Shown: positions 53,565-63,736 of the stretch, piece after piece | Numbering within the stretch: position 1 is the first letter of the stretch | How the letters are laid out: the number at the start of each line of letters is the position of its first letter | Assembly: GCA_965250025.1 (NCBI GenBank) | Contig: OZ252283.1 | Location: 2,356,001 to 2,420,000 of the forward strand | Length of the DNA stretch: 64,000 nucleotides | From: CBDDLD01 sp965250025 | Lineage (GTDB): Bacteria; Bacteroidota; Bacteroidia; Flavobacteriales; Flavobacteriaceae | Direction: 5' to 3' | Made by a program: the position numbers and the translations under genes | Notes under the pieces: generated by a model | Seen by the model: the letters and a program-made list of their open reading frames with translations, nothing else | What the model was told of the DNA's origin: nothing | Database searches by the model: none

Positions 53565-55562
53565 TTATTCTCTAATGATTATAAATTCACTTCTTCGGTT
53601 CTCTTCGTGTTTAACATCGCTACACTTCACACCATTGGAACATTCGTTCAACAATCGGGTCTCGCCATAACCTTTGGCCGTTAATCGACTCTTTGAGATC
53701 CCTCGATTCACCAAGTAATTGAGTGTGGATTGTGCACGGCGCTCCGATAAACTCCTGTTGTAACCATCACTGGCTCTACTATCGGTATGCGATCGAATGT
53801 CTATACGTAACTCTGGGTATTTATGTAATGCTGCCACAAGTTTCTCTAACTCTACCTCTGCATCGGGTCTTATGTAAGATTGATCCAGATCAAAGTGAAT
53901 GATGATGTTTAGCAAGGGTGCGATGTCTATCTCTTTGTTGTTGTCTCCATTGATAGTATCCCCTAAAGTGTCTATCCTTGGTATTGGCTTTAGAGCAATG
54001 CTCACTTCTTCATCGGCGCGTCCTCTGGGTACAAAGGCATCTGATCCTTCATAATCCGGACGGGTCACCTTTACAATGTATGGGGCCTGTTTAACCACTT
54101 CGATCTCCTCAAAGCGTCCATCACTTCCTGTTGTGCGTCGTGCCACTTCATTATTGTCCTGATCTACGATCACCACTTCGGCATTGGATAAAGGGGCACC
54201 GGTGTCCTTATCAGTCACCACACCTTCTATCTTTCGCTTGGTAAGCTTCTTAATGTCTTCGGTTTCTATAAAGCTGTAGATGTCATCATAACCACTACCG
54301 CCTGTACGGTTAGAACTGATATACCCACGTTTGTTCTTATCAATCACAAACCCCACATCGTCCTGAGCCGAGTTCACAGGCTTACCAACATTAAGCACCT
54401 CTCCAACTACCTTATCGCCTTCCAACTCTGCATAGAACACATCATAGCCTCCAAGGCCATAGTGTCCATCTGAGGAGAAGTACAACTCCCCGTCTTTGGT
54501 CATGTAGGGAAACGATTCCCGGCCTCTGGTATTGATGGCTTCGCCAAGGTTCTCTACACGTCCCAAACTCCCATCACTATTGATGCGTACTTTATACAGA
54601 TCGGTCTGACCTATCGATTGGGGCATGTCGGACACAAAGTAAAGTGTGCTTTCATCCGGGGAGAGTGCTGGGTGCGCCGTTGAATAGGTCTCTCCATTAA
54701 TGGAAAGGTCTTCTACATCGCTCCATTTGCCTTCTTTAAGCTTGGCTCTATAGATCTTTAATTGCTGTACTTCCTTTTTCTTCTGTCCTCGTTTTGGGGT
54801 GGTATTGTTTCTGGTGAAGTACATCGTCTGACCGTCCTTGGTGAACACAGCACTGCTTTCATGGTAGCGGGTATTTACATCGCCCTTCAGGGCTTTGGGA
54901 TCGCTAAGGCTTCCGTCTTCGCCTCTACTGGCCTCATACAGGTCCATAAACGAGAGTCCATCCCACGCACTACGGCGTTTGAATACCGATACCGTATCGC
55001 GGGTGGAGGCAAACACCACACGGTCTTCCTCTAAAAAGGCGCCTCCAAAGTCTATCCCTTCGGTATTGATATCGGTCGCTTGTATTTGGTAGCGGTTGGA
55101 GTTCTCCTCAATGCGGGAGAGGTAATCCACGGCGTTTCGATTGGCATTGCCTTGTCCGGTCTTTTCAATGTAAGTATCATAATACCGTTTGGATGCTTCA
55201 TCCTGACCGGTGGCCTTGAGCGATTGTGAGTAACGCAAATAGTAAATGGCTTCTCCGATGTTGGCATTGTGTGCAAACAGCTCACCATACCATTGGCTGG
55301 CTTCTGCATATCGGGCGTTGAAGTAGTAGCTATTACCCAACTTCTTGAACAGCTCTTCGGACTTGTAACCCGAATTGGCCACTTTCTCGTAGATCGATAC
55401 GGCGTCTATATACGCCAGATTGTCGTACTTCTTATTGGCGCGTTCCAGTTTGGTTTCCTGTCCTTCTATGGCCAGCATGCTCATTAGCAGTAACAGCGTT
55501 AGTCTTATCTTATATTGTGGTCTTTTCATGACTCTAGGGGTTTGATTGTGGGTTCTTTTCAT
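53565..55562 (-). CDS. OmpA-family protein with TPR, WD40-like (PD40) and carboxypeptidase-regulatory domains
   Basis: A 665-residue exported protein (a start at 55529, MKRPQYKIRLTLLLLMSMLA, gives a cleaner signal peptide). Order: TPR-like repeats (about 40-150), PD40/WD40-like blades (about 160-440; HPALSPDESTLYFVSDMPQS), a carboxypeptidase-regulatory-like fold (about 445-525; GVVTDKDTGAPLSNAEVVIV) and the peptidoglycan-binding OmpA domain (about 545-665; FDLDQSYIRPDAEVELEKLV, DIRSHTDSRASDGYNRSLSE). This matches PorE-type proteins that anchor the type IX secretion machinery to peptidoglycan. It follows PorP/SprF by 12 nt. The last 265 bp recur at 63737-64000. Confidence 0.88.
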   Translation of the reverse strand: MKRTHNQTPRVMKRPQYKIRLTLLLLMSMLAIEGQETKLERANKKYDNLAYIDAVSIYEKVANSGYKSEELFKKLGNSYYFNARYAEASQWYGELFAHNANIGEAIYYLRYSQSLKATGQDEASKRYYDTYIEKTGQGNANRNAVDYLSRIEENSNRYQIQATDINTEGIDFGGAFLEEDRVVFASTRDTVSVFKRRSAWDGLSFMDLYEASRGEDGSLSDPKALKGDVNTRYHESSAVFTKDGQTMYFTRNNTTPKRGQKKKEVQQLKIYRAKLKEGKWSDVEDLSINGETYSTAHPALSPDESTLYFVSDMPQSIGQTDLYKVRINSDGSLGRVENLGEAINTRGRESFPYMTKDGELYFSSDGHYGLGGYDVFYAELEGDKVVGEVLNVGKPVNSAQDDVGFVIDKNKRGYISSNRTGGSGYDDIYSFIETEDIKKLTKRKIEGVVTDKDTGAPLSNAEVVIVDQDNNEVARRTTGSDGRFEEIEVVKQAPYIVKVTRPDYEGSDAFVPRGRADEEVSIALKPIPRIDTLGDTINGDNNKEIDIAPLLNIIIHFDLDQSYIRPDAEVELEKLVAALHKYPELRIDIRSHTDSRASDGYNRSLSERRAQSTLNYLVNRGISKSRLTAKGYGETRLLNECSNGVKCSDVKHEENRRSEFIIIRE

Positions 55563-55574
55563 GGCGCTTTGGGT

Positions 55575-56495
55575 TTAAAAGAATCTTGGGTTTACGACTT
55601 TCTTAGTGCGGGTGCTCAGCTCAAAGCGTAGGAACACTTCGTGAGAACCGGAGTTGTAGTTCCCCAGTTCGGTGGTGTCAAAATCATAGGCATAGCCCAG
55701 CATAATGTCTTTGCTGAGTTGAAAACCTACTAAACCACTCACTGCGGCATCCCAGCGATACGCTGCGCCCAAAGTGAACTTGTCATAGAACAGGAAGTTT
55801 CCTGAAACGTCAACTGCCAGTGGGGCGCCTGATATCAGCTTACCCAATACTGCTGGTTTAAACTTGATGTTACTGCTCAGATCAAACACATAGCCTGCTA
55901 TGGCATAATAATTAGCACGCTCACTGGCGGTGGAGCGGGCAATATCATCATAGTGATCGGTCTCCAGTATGTTGGGGACTGAAAGGCCCAAATACCACTT
56001 GTCACTGTGATGCAGGTAGAGTCCTGCTCCTACGATGGGTGACAGGCGGTTGTTGATGTTCTGTGCATTGGGGTCTGAAGGGTTAAAATTCAATTGTGAA
56101 AAGTTAACGTCTAACAGGTTGATACCCCCTTTGGCACCAAAGGACAGCTTGGTGTTTTCCGAGACCTTTATGGTATAGGAAAAGTCCAAGGCTATAGTGC
56201 TTTCCGTTGATGGACCGATCTTATCGCTGATGGCTGAAAATCCCAAGCCTACTTTACGCCCTATAGGGGCGTTAATGGAGGCATTGAGGGTCTCGGGCGC
56301 GCCGTCCAAGCCCACCCATTGGTTGCGGTACAACGCATTGATGGACAGTACGCCTCGATTACCCGCATAAGCAGGGTTGATCGTCTGGGTGTTATACATG
56401 TACTGGGTGTACTGGGAGTCTTGCTGGGCGTGAGCAGTACTCAAAAACACACTTACAACGCCTAAATACAGTACTATTTTTATTCCTAACTTCAT
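55575..56495 (-). CDS. PorP/SprF-family type IX secretion outer-membrane protein
   Basis: A 306-residue beta-barrel protein with a signal peptide ending in AHAQQ. The opening DSQYTQYMYNTQTINPAYAG is diagnostic for PorP/SprF. Alternating amphipathic strands follow (GLGFSAISDKIGPSTESTIA, LGYAYDFDTTELGNYNSGSH EVFLRFE). In gliding Bacteroidetes SprF helps secrete or attach a large partner such as SprB. Here it lies between the 2392-residue type B protein and the OmpA protein, so it is probably the dedicated factor for the former. The gene is intact. Confidence 0.93.
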   Translation of the reverse strand: MKLGIKIVLYLGVVSVFLSTAHAQQDSQYTQYMYNTQTINPAYAGNRGVLSINALYRNQWVGLDGAPETLNASINAPIGRKVGLGFSAISDKIGPSTESTIALDFSYTIKVSENTKLSFGAKGGINLLDVNFSQLNFNPSDPNAQNINNRLSPIVGAGLYLHHSDKWYLGLSVPNILETDHYDDIARSTASERANYYAIAGYVFDLSSNIKFKPAVLGKLISGAPLAVDVSGNFLFYDKFTLGAAYRWDAAVSGLVGFQLSKDIMLGYAYDFDTTELGNYNSGSHEVFLRFELSTRTKKVVNPRFF

Positions 56496-56514
56496 GTTTG
56501 TATTGCTTTTAATC

Positions 56515-59500
56515 TTAGTTATTGATGTATAAATGACCTGATTGCTTTATATGTCTGGGATTAAACGCTCCCGTATATTCATATTCCAGGATATAGAAAT
56601 AGGTTCCTGTTGGCAAACCTTCGTCTCTAGATACTGTGGCTCTACCATCCGAATAGCCTCTAAAAGCATTGCCTGCATTATCATACCCTCTAGTTTCAAA
56701 GACCTTTACACCCCATCGGTTGTATATTCTAACCGTATTGTTAGGGTAGCAATCGATACCATTTAGCATAAACACGTCATTGATACCATCATCGTTTGGC
56801 GTAACGAGATTATAAACCTCTATTTCACAAGCCAGACTTAAGGTTTGTGTATGCGAAACTTCATTTCCGCAAACATCAATTGCAGTCCATGTTCTAATAA
56901 GTGAATATCTATTACTACAATCTCCCTCCTGCTCTATCTCATCAAAGACAATGGTAACATCTCCACAATTGTCGGTTGCTGTTAAAGTTTCCGGATCTGG
57001 TATGTTTTTGCAATCTGCAAAACCATCCGTCGGCAGTGTTCCCACAAATACAGGGGCTGTCGTATCCTGAACTGTAATTGTTTGAACGTGAGTTGTTTCT
57101 GCCCCACATCCATCAGTTGCTGTCCAAGTTCTTAGTACTTCATAATTATTAGCACAATCACCTTCTATTATGGTTTCTTCAAATGCTACTATTGGATCGC
57201 CACAATTATCGGTAGCTGTGACTACTGGCACTTCTGGTAAATCCACATCGCATTCTATTGTAAGATCATTAGGCAGATTGCCTTCAAATACTGGCGCTGT
57301 GGTATCTATTATTGTGAATACTGCTGTTGTTGTCGATGAATTTCCGAAGATATCTGTTGCTGTAAAAACCACTGTAGCCGAACCAGTATTCCCACAATCG
57401 TCACTTAATACTGTAAAATCATTGGTCCAAGTCACTCCCGGACAACCGTCAAAAGCAACAGCTCCAGCTTGATTTGCTAACCAATCATTTAGCTGTACGT
57501 CATTATTACTACCACACTCTACCGTTAGATCGTTTGCTTCCGTTTCAATAAATGGTGGTGTTACATCTTGAGTGACAGGTACAAAAATGATCTCATCCTC
57601 ACATCCCGGGAAACTGATCGTCAATGTCACGTCTGTTCCACTTGGGATATTAGTGACCTCGCCTGTGCCTACTACACCAGCATCTGCCACTACTGTAGCT
57701 CCAGGTGACAACACATATTGTACCGTGTATGTTGCACTGCCATCGGTGGCACAACTTGTACCGCCGATACTAATCACCGGTTGTTCGCATGGATCGTCAC
57801 AGTCGGTTGGACTTGTAACATCTAAGCTTATGATACAATTCCCATTACTCGCAGTCACCGTGATATCAGTGCCTACAGTACCACTGATAGTTCCATCGCC
57901 ATTATCGGCACCTCCGATAACTGCTAATGTAGCTCCTGTGTTCTCCGTATAGCTTACGGTATATGTTCCTGAACCGACACCATCACATACTGCCTGACCT
58001 AAACTTAGGTCCGGTTGATTACAATCCGTTGGACAACTCGTTGGTCCGGTAACGGTTATACTCGTTTCACAACTTGTATCATTGCTTGATGTGATCGTTA
58101 CATCAGTGCCTAATGGAATGCCTGTGATCTCATTAGCGCCTATGGTCCCCGAACTTGCTGTTATTGTGGTACCGTTACTGATATAACTTATACTGTATGT
58201 GCCTGAGTTACCATCGCAGTCTATCGTACCTACCGTAAGAACCGGAAGGTCACATAATGGACAATCTGTTGATGGAATCACTAAGACTTCATCCTCACAT
58301 CCCGGATAACTGATCGTTAATGTCACGTCTGTTCCACTCGGGATATTAGTGACCTCGCCTGTGCCTACCACACCAGCATCTGCCACTACTGTAGCTCCAG
58401 GTGACAACACATATTGTACCGTGTATGTTGCACTACCATCGGTGGCACAACTTGTACCGCCGATACTGATCACTGGTTGTTCGCATGGATCGTCACAGTC
58501 GGTCGGACTTGTAACATCTAAGCTTATGATACAATTCCCATTACTCGCAGTCACCGTGATATCCGTGCCTACAGTACCACTGATAGTTCCATCGCCATTA
58601 TCGGTACCTCCGATAACTGCTAATGTAGCTCCTGTGTTCTCCGTATAGCTTACGGTATATGTTCCTGAACCGACACCATCACATACTGCCTGACCTAAAC
58701 TTAGGTCCGGTTGATTACAATCCGTTGGACAACTCGTTGGTCCGGTAACGGTTATACTCGTTTCACAACTTGTATCATTGCTTGATGTGATCGTTACATC
58801 GGTGCCTAATGGAATGCCTGTGATCTCATTGGTACCCACAATTCCTGAACTTGCTGTTATTGTGGCACCGTTACTGATATAACTTATACTATAAGTGCCT
58901 GAATTACCATCGCAGGCTATCGTGCCTATTGTCAATGCTGGTATCTCACATAATGCTGTTAATATTGCACAGTCCGTTTGGGTAAAACATATATTATCAG
59001 GGTGCGTGATGACCACACAATATTGATTACCGTTTAAAGTAAGGTTGGTATTAACAGATAAGGTGCTTGTTGTTGTACCACTATATGTAGCATCATCAGT
59101 TAATGGCGTGCCTCCGGAAGCTGGGTCACCCAAATACCATTGGTATGTTATTGCTGCAGAAACATCTATGGCGCTTCCGCCTGTATAATCCGGGGTTCCG
59201 GCATTAAAATCTGTAGTGCTGGTTGCTGTTGCTCCTACAGTGAACATGGCCACATTGCCTTCATTCACCGTTTGGTCTGCTGGTTGGGTATTGACTACAA
59301 TTTCCGTCGCTACAGTTTCATCACCACTGGCTCCGTTATACCCCCCTGTGATATCACCACTACCTGTGGTCACCAATCCGTTAACATCTACGGTTTCCGG
59401 TACGATATCACCCAGAATACCATCGTTATTGGCATCGGTGCCGCCTGATTCCACAGCATCGAAACAACCGTCATTATCTGAATCCAGATCCATACAATCT

Positions 59501-62500
59501 GCTAAACCATCGCCATCGGTGTCAATATTTGCTGTATAGGATATGATGACCAATCCACTACCAGGTGCCTGATCTTCAACACAACCTCCAGGAGTATTCC
59601 TTAAATCTCTTGCATTTCCTATACCTGCTATATAATCAGGATCTGTGGTATTTGGTGGTACTAATGTCGTTGAGAATAATATTTGCCCATTAATGACCGA
59701 AGGTGCTATGAATCCTGAACCACCATAAGCGCCTTCAGTATCAGCATCTACAACGAAGAATGCACCTCCGTTATAACCGCCACCACCGCCATAATCATCC
59801 GGCGGTACTCCCGAACCTGTATCAGCTCCCAAGAAATCTGGTTGACCGCCTGAGTTAGGGCCATTACCAGGAAAACCAACAATAAAACCTGTTCCATTGG
59901 CTCCAACCCCGGCACTACCACCACCTGCAATAAGTATGGCTCTACCCGCATCTGTAGCCAATACCGGTGTTGCTCCGGTAAATATCCCGGATAATCCACC
60001 TCCTGATTGGTCATTTCCCGGAGAACCATTGTCTAAAGCTCCAAAGCCATAACCTGTATTTGACAATACTCCTGCCTCTCCTACAACTACAGTATAAACC
60101 TCTCCCGGAGTTACTGCCATTGTCCCACTGGTATAGCCGCCCGGACCGCCATCGGCACTACCACCACTACTTGAGCAGTCTGCACCACCACCGGCACCCC
60201 AAATTTTAATATCTATACTGGTTACGCCTTCTGGTACTGTAAAGGTCTGATCTGCTCCTGTATATTGAAATGCCTGAGTAGTTGTTGGACATTCCACACT
60301 ATCCAAAATACCGTCATTATCATCATCCAGATCTACATGATCTGGCACATTATCATTATCTGCATCTTGTACCTGCACGGTTAGATTTGCACAATCCGTT
60401 TGAATGTAACATGCATTATCGGGATGTGTGATAACCACACAATATTGGTTACCATCCAACTCTGAATCGGTTACTATTGATAATGCAGATGTTGTTGTTC
60501 CGTTATATCTTGCATCATTGGTTAAAGGTGTTCCTCCGGAAGCCGGATCGCCCAAATACCATTGATATACCATTACTGCGGAAACGTCTGTGGCGCTGCC
60601 ACCTGTATAATCCGGAGTTCCGGCATTAAAATCTGTGGTACTGGTTGCTGTCGCTCCTACAGTGAACATGGCCACATTGCCTTCATTCACAATTTGGTCT
60701 GTGGGTTGGGTGTTGACCACAATTTCCGTTGCTACAGTTTCATTGCCATGAGCACCATTATAACCGCCTGTGATATCACCACTACCTGTTATTACTTGTC
60801 CGTTAGCATCTACAGTTTCTGGTACGATATCTCCCAAAACACCATCGTTATTGGCATCAGTGCCTCCAGATTCTACGACATCAAAACAGCCGTCATTATC
60901 ACTATCTAAATCCAAATGATTTTGAATACCATCACCATCCGTATCACAGTTTAGTGCAAACAATCCAATGTTATCTATTCCAACGTCATTTCCTCCTATT
61001 GCGCTATTTTGAGACGATAGCAATTCCATAGTTACATTTGGTGTCGTTGCCACAAAGTTTAAAGTAACCCTACGCCATCTATCATCATTTTGCACGCCTA
61101 ATGTCGTTGAATTGGCACTTGCCAAAATAACACCATTACCATCTCTTATGTTTAATGTTAAAATTGGTACAACCGGACAGAAATTACAAAGGCCTGCCAT
61201 GTCTACTCTGAATCTATAATCTAAACCTGTAATTACTGACAGATTCCTGTTATAGAAAAGCAGGTCTCCTGTGTGGTTTTGTATATTGATCATTAAATAC
61301 CTTCCATCGGTATTACCATCGGCATCAGAGTCTGGTATGGGGTTTGTATTTGTTCTGCTGTAGAATGCTAATCCTGGTGAGGAGGAATTAACTACGGCAT
61401 AAGATCCGTCAGAAATAAGATTTCCTGTAGCATCATAGGTATGATTCTGTACGTTAGGATCATCTGCCCTATCCAGTCCGGTGCCAAAATCTTCAAGGTA
61501 TACGACCTGTGCTTCGGTACAGGACAGATATTCTTCTGTATCCAAAATGCCATCGTTATCGTCATCCAGATCTACATGGTCTGGTATATTGTCATTATCA
61601 TTATCTTGTATTTGCACGGCTAAGTTTGCACAATCGGTTTGGGTAAAGCAAGCATTATCAGGATGTGATATGATCACACAATACTGGTTGCCGTCCAGTG
61701 AGCCATCAGCTATAATAGACAAAGCATTACTTGTTACACCACTGTATGTAGCATCATTAGTTAAAGGTGTTCCTCCGGAAGCCGGATCGCCCAAGTACCA
61801 TTGATATGTTACTGTCGAGGATACGTCTGTGGCACTTCCTCCTGAATAATCCGGGGTTCCGGCATTGAAATCTGTGGTACTGGTTGCCGTTACTGTAGCT
61901 GTAAATACGGCAACTCCGCCATCGGTCACATTTTGATCTGTCGGTTGTGTATTTACTATGATTTCCGTTGCTACGGTTTCATTACCATTAGCCCCATCAT
62001 AACCACCAGTGATATCCCCACTACCTGTAGTTACCCTTCCGTTGGCATCTACGGTTACCGGGATAACATCTCCCAGAACACCATCGTTATTGGCATCGGC
62101 GCCACCTGATTCTAGCACATCAAAACAGCCGTCATTATCCGAATCTAAATCGTAAATATCTGGTGTACCATCACTGTCAGTATCACAATCAGCAAAGGGT
62201 ACAGGGGCATCAAAACAAAACGCACTGGCATCTTGAAAAGAAGGCGCCACCTTACCTTCATTAGCAGGATATAAAGACGGTGCAAAAGGTGTTAAATCTG
62301 TACAAAAGAACAAGTAATTTCTACAATCCTGAGAACCGGGAATTTGTTTCATCAATGCATAAGCATCCGTTGGATCAGCCAGAGAATAGTATAGTGCATC
62401 TGCTTCCGCCACTCCTGAAATACCTGTATAAACATGTCCTTCAAATGGATCTAACAGATTGAAATTAGAAGCGTATGAAGCAGAAGGGTTTAAATTAAGT

Positions 62501-63693
62501 AACACATCACCACTAGTATCTTCGGTTCCTAAAGTATACGTTTCACTTAGAATACTGTTTAATGTATTTACTGCATTTGTTTTGTTATCTGACGGACAGC
62601 CTGGAACACAAAAATCTACAAACATGGCAAAAGCTTCAGATGCATTAGTGGTTATAGCAGTTTCTATTGCCGTCCAGTGACTTGCATCAATACTGACTAA
62701 AACTGAACAAAAGACAACTAAATCATAACCATCATACTGTCCTGCAGGTGCTGGATCTGCTAAATTTTGTACAACTGTAGTATTAGCGACAACGCCATTT
62801 ACCGTATAATTTTGAAATTCGTTTATTAAATTGTTTACATATGTAAAGCGAGAAGGCTCCAAAGTTGTAGCTATTAAAATATCAAGCTCTTCCGGACATT
62901 CTACGCTATCCAAAATACCATCATTATCGTCATCTTCATCGCAAAAATCAGCGACACCATCGCCATCTGTATCAGTACTGATCACAGCATTACAAGGGTC
63001 GTAACAAATTGTTGAATTGGCAATTAAAAACCCATAACGTGATGGCGAGGAAATGGTTTCTATTTCTACCGTATTTACACCTGACTGCCAATCGTTACTC
63101 AACGTTACATTTACCAATGGATTAAACCCTGTACTTAAATTATTACAGGCTGCTACTGCTCCGATTTGAGGGATACCGTTCACTCTTATTTCTGATACAC
63201 AGTTATCTGCTGCGACATCAAATGCCAGTGTAAAATCGTTAGGGTCTGCCAATGCCGGTAATGTAAATGTATTTGTTAGCCTAATGGCTACTGCATCTCC
63301 GGTTGGCCCATTTGTTGCAGTCTGCTCTCCTGCCACACCATCACCATCTGCGTTGTTATGGTTTATGGTAAGTCCGCTACCAAAATCTATGGATATCCAG
63401 TTCGATCCTGCCGGGGCTGTTGCCCACCCTGGGATACCACTTACTGATCCCGGGGTTTGTACACCTCCTATGGGTGGTGCATAATCACTGGTTGGTCCTG
63501 CTACCCATTCGGCCGTCCAGTTAGGATCGGGTCCGGGAACATTACCTGTGTTGAATATTGTTGAAAAATCTTCGGGTGTGCATTGTGCTTCACCTTTCCA
63601 ACTGTTAAAGCTCAATATTAAAAATAGTGTTGTTAGTACTATTCCTTTTAGTTTGGTAGTTAAGCCCGTATTAAATGTAATCTCTGCCATCAC
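56515..63693 (-). CDS. Giant exported multi-domain protein with type B (CHU_C) type IX sorting domain
   Basis: A 2392-residue protein with signal peptide (MMAEITFNTGLTTKLKGIVL ... GEAQ). Visible parts: Ca-binding thrombospondin-3-like repeats (VSTDTDGDGVADFCDEDDDN-type, first near 231-265), three similar modules (about 518, 930 and 1404 onward; DSDNDGCFDVLESGG then Ig-like QPTDQNVTDGG), a Gly-rich region (about 1150-1305), two nearly identical 232-residue blocks (about 1583-2038), HYR-like domains (DTTAPVFEGNLPNDLTIECD), and the gliding-motility C-terminal domain (about 2290-2392; LVTPNDDGINDVFMLNGIDC YP). Its sorting domain needs the type IX system; PorP/SprF and OmpA genes follow directly. 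Confidence 0.9.
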   Translation of the reverse strand: MMAEITFNTGLTTKLKGIVLTTLFLILSFNSWKGEAQCTPEDFSTIFNTGNVPGPDPNWTAEWVAGPTSDYAPPIGGVQTPGSVSGIPGWATAPAGSNWISIDFGSGLTINHNNADGDGVAGEQTATNGPTGDAVAIRLTNTFTLPALADPNDFTLAFDVAADNCVSEIRVNGIPQIGAVAACNNLSTGFNPLVNVTLSNDWQSGVNTVEIETISSPSRYGFLIANSTICYDPCNAVISTDTDGDGVADFCDEDDDNDGILDSVECPEELDILIATTLEPSRFTYVNNLINEFQNYTVNGVVANTTVVQNLADPAPAGQYDGYDLVVFCSVLVSIDASHWTAIETAITTNASEAFAMFVDFCVPGCPSDNKTNAVNTLNSILSETYTLGTEDTSGDVLLNLNPSASYASNFNLLDPFEGHVYTGISGVAEADALYYSLADPTDAYALMKQIPGSQDCRNYLFFCTDLTPFAPSLYPANEGKVAPSFQDASAFCFDAPVPFADCDTDSDGTPDIYDLDSDNDGCFDVLESGGADANNDGVLGDVIPVTVDANGRVTTGSGDITGGYDGANGNETVATEIIVNTQPTDQNVTDGGVAVFTATVTATSTTDFNAGTPDYSGGSATDVSSTVTYQWYLGDPASGGTPLTNDATYSGVTSNALSIIADGSLDGNQYCVIISHPDNACFTQTDCANLAVQIQDNDNDNIPDHVDLDDDNDGILDTEEYLSCTEAQVVYLEDFGTGLDRADDPNVQNHTYDATGNLISDGSYAVVNSSSPGLAFYSRTNTNPIPDSDADGNTDGRYLMINIQNHTGDLLFYNRNLSVITGLDYRFRVDMAGLCNFCPVVPILTLNIRDGNGVILASANSTTLGVQNDDRWRRVTLNFVATTPNVTMELLSSQNSAIGGNDVGIDNIGLFALNCDTDGDGIQNHLDLDSDNDGCFDVVESGGTDANNDGVLGDIVPETVDANGQVITGSGDITGGYNGAHGNETVATEIVVNTQPTDQIVNEGNVAMFTVGATATSTTDFNAGTPDYTGGSATDVSAVMVYQWYLGDPASGGTPLTNDARYNGTTTSALSIVTDSELDGNQYCVVITHPDNACYIQTDCANLTVQVQDADNDNVPDHVDLDDDNDGILDSVECPTTTQAFQYTGADQTFTVPEGVTSIDIKIWGAGGGADCSSSGGSADGGPGGYTSGTMAVTPGEVYTVVVGEAGVLSNTGYGFGALDNGSPGNDQSGGGLSGIFTGATPVLATDAGRAILIAGGGSAGVGANGTGFIVGFPGNGPNSGGQPDFLGADTGSGVPPDDYGGGGGYNGGAFFVVDADTEGAYGGSGFIAPSVINGQILFSTTLVPPNTTDPDYIAGIGNARDLRNTPGGCVEDQAPGSGLVIISYTANIDTDGDGLADCMDLDSDNDGCFDAVESGGTDANNDGILGDIVPETVDVNGLVTTGSGDITGGYNGASGDETVATEIVVNTQPADQTVNEGNVAMFTVGATATSTTDFNAGTPDYTGGSAIDVSAAITYQWYLGDPASGGTPLTDDATYSGTTTSTLSVNTNLTLNGNQYCVVITHPDNICFTQTDCAILTALCEIPALTIGTIACDGNSGTYSISYISNGATITASSGIVGTNEITGIPLGTDVTITSSNDTSCETSITVTGPTSCPTDCNQPDLSLGQAVCDGVGSGTYTVSYTENTGATLAVIGGTDNGDGTISGTVGTDITVTASNGNCIISLDVTSPTDCDDPCEQPVISIGGTSCATDGSATYTVQYVLSPGATVVADAGVVGTGEVTNIPSGTDVTLTISYPGCEDEVLVIPSTDCPLCDLPVLTVGTIDCDGNSGTYSISYISNGTTITASSGTIGANEITGIPLGTDVTITSSNDTSCETSITVTGPTSCPTDCNQPDLSLGQAVCDGVGSGTYTVSYTENTGATLAVIGGADNGDGTISGTVGTDITVTASNGNCIISLDVTSPTDCDDPCEQPVISIGGTSCATDGSATYTVQYVLSPGATVVADAGVVGTGEVTNIPSGTDVTLTISFPGCEDEIIFVPVTQDVTPPFIETEANDLTVECGSNNDVQLNDWLANQAGAVAFDGCPGVTWTNDFTVLSDDCGNTGSATVVFTATDIFGNSSTTTAVFTIIDTTAPVFEGNLPNDLTIECDVDLPEVPVVTATDNCGDPIVAFEETIIEGDCANNYEVLRTWTATDGCGAETTHVQTITVQDTTAPVFVGTLPTDGFADCKNIPDPETLTATDNCGDVTIVFDEIEQEGDCSNRYSLIRTWTAIDVCGNEVSHTQTLSLACEIEVYNLVTPNDDGINDVFMLNGIDCYPNNTVRIYNRWGVKVFETRGYDNAGNAFRGYSDGRATVSRDEGLPTGTYFYILEYEYTGAFNPRHIKQSGHLYINN
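57580..58946 (-). repeat. Tandem 696-bp duplication inside the giant type B protein gene
   Basis: The segments 57580-58250 and 58276-58946 are nearly identical at an offset of 696 bp (232 codons). The shared block GTTCGCATGGATCGTCACAG starts at 57783 and 58479. Only scattered substitutions separate them; the duplication is in frame. Confidence 0.85.
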
Positions 63694-63736
63694 GTAAGTT
63701 TGTTATGGGTTAATGTTTACTGTTAGGGTCTTTAGT

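Noticed and set aside
53460..53684. + strand frame across the end of the OmpA gene
   Set aside because: It overlaps the conserved OmpA C-terminus on the other strand and reads unlike protein.
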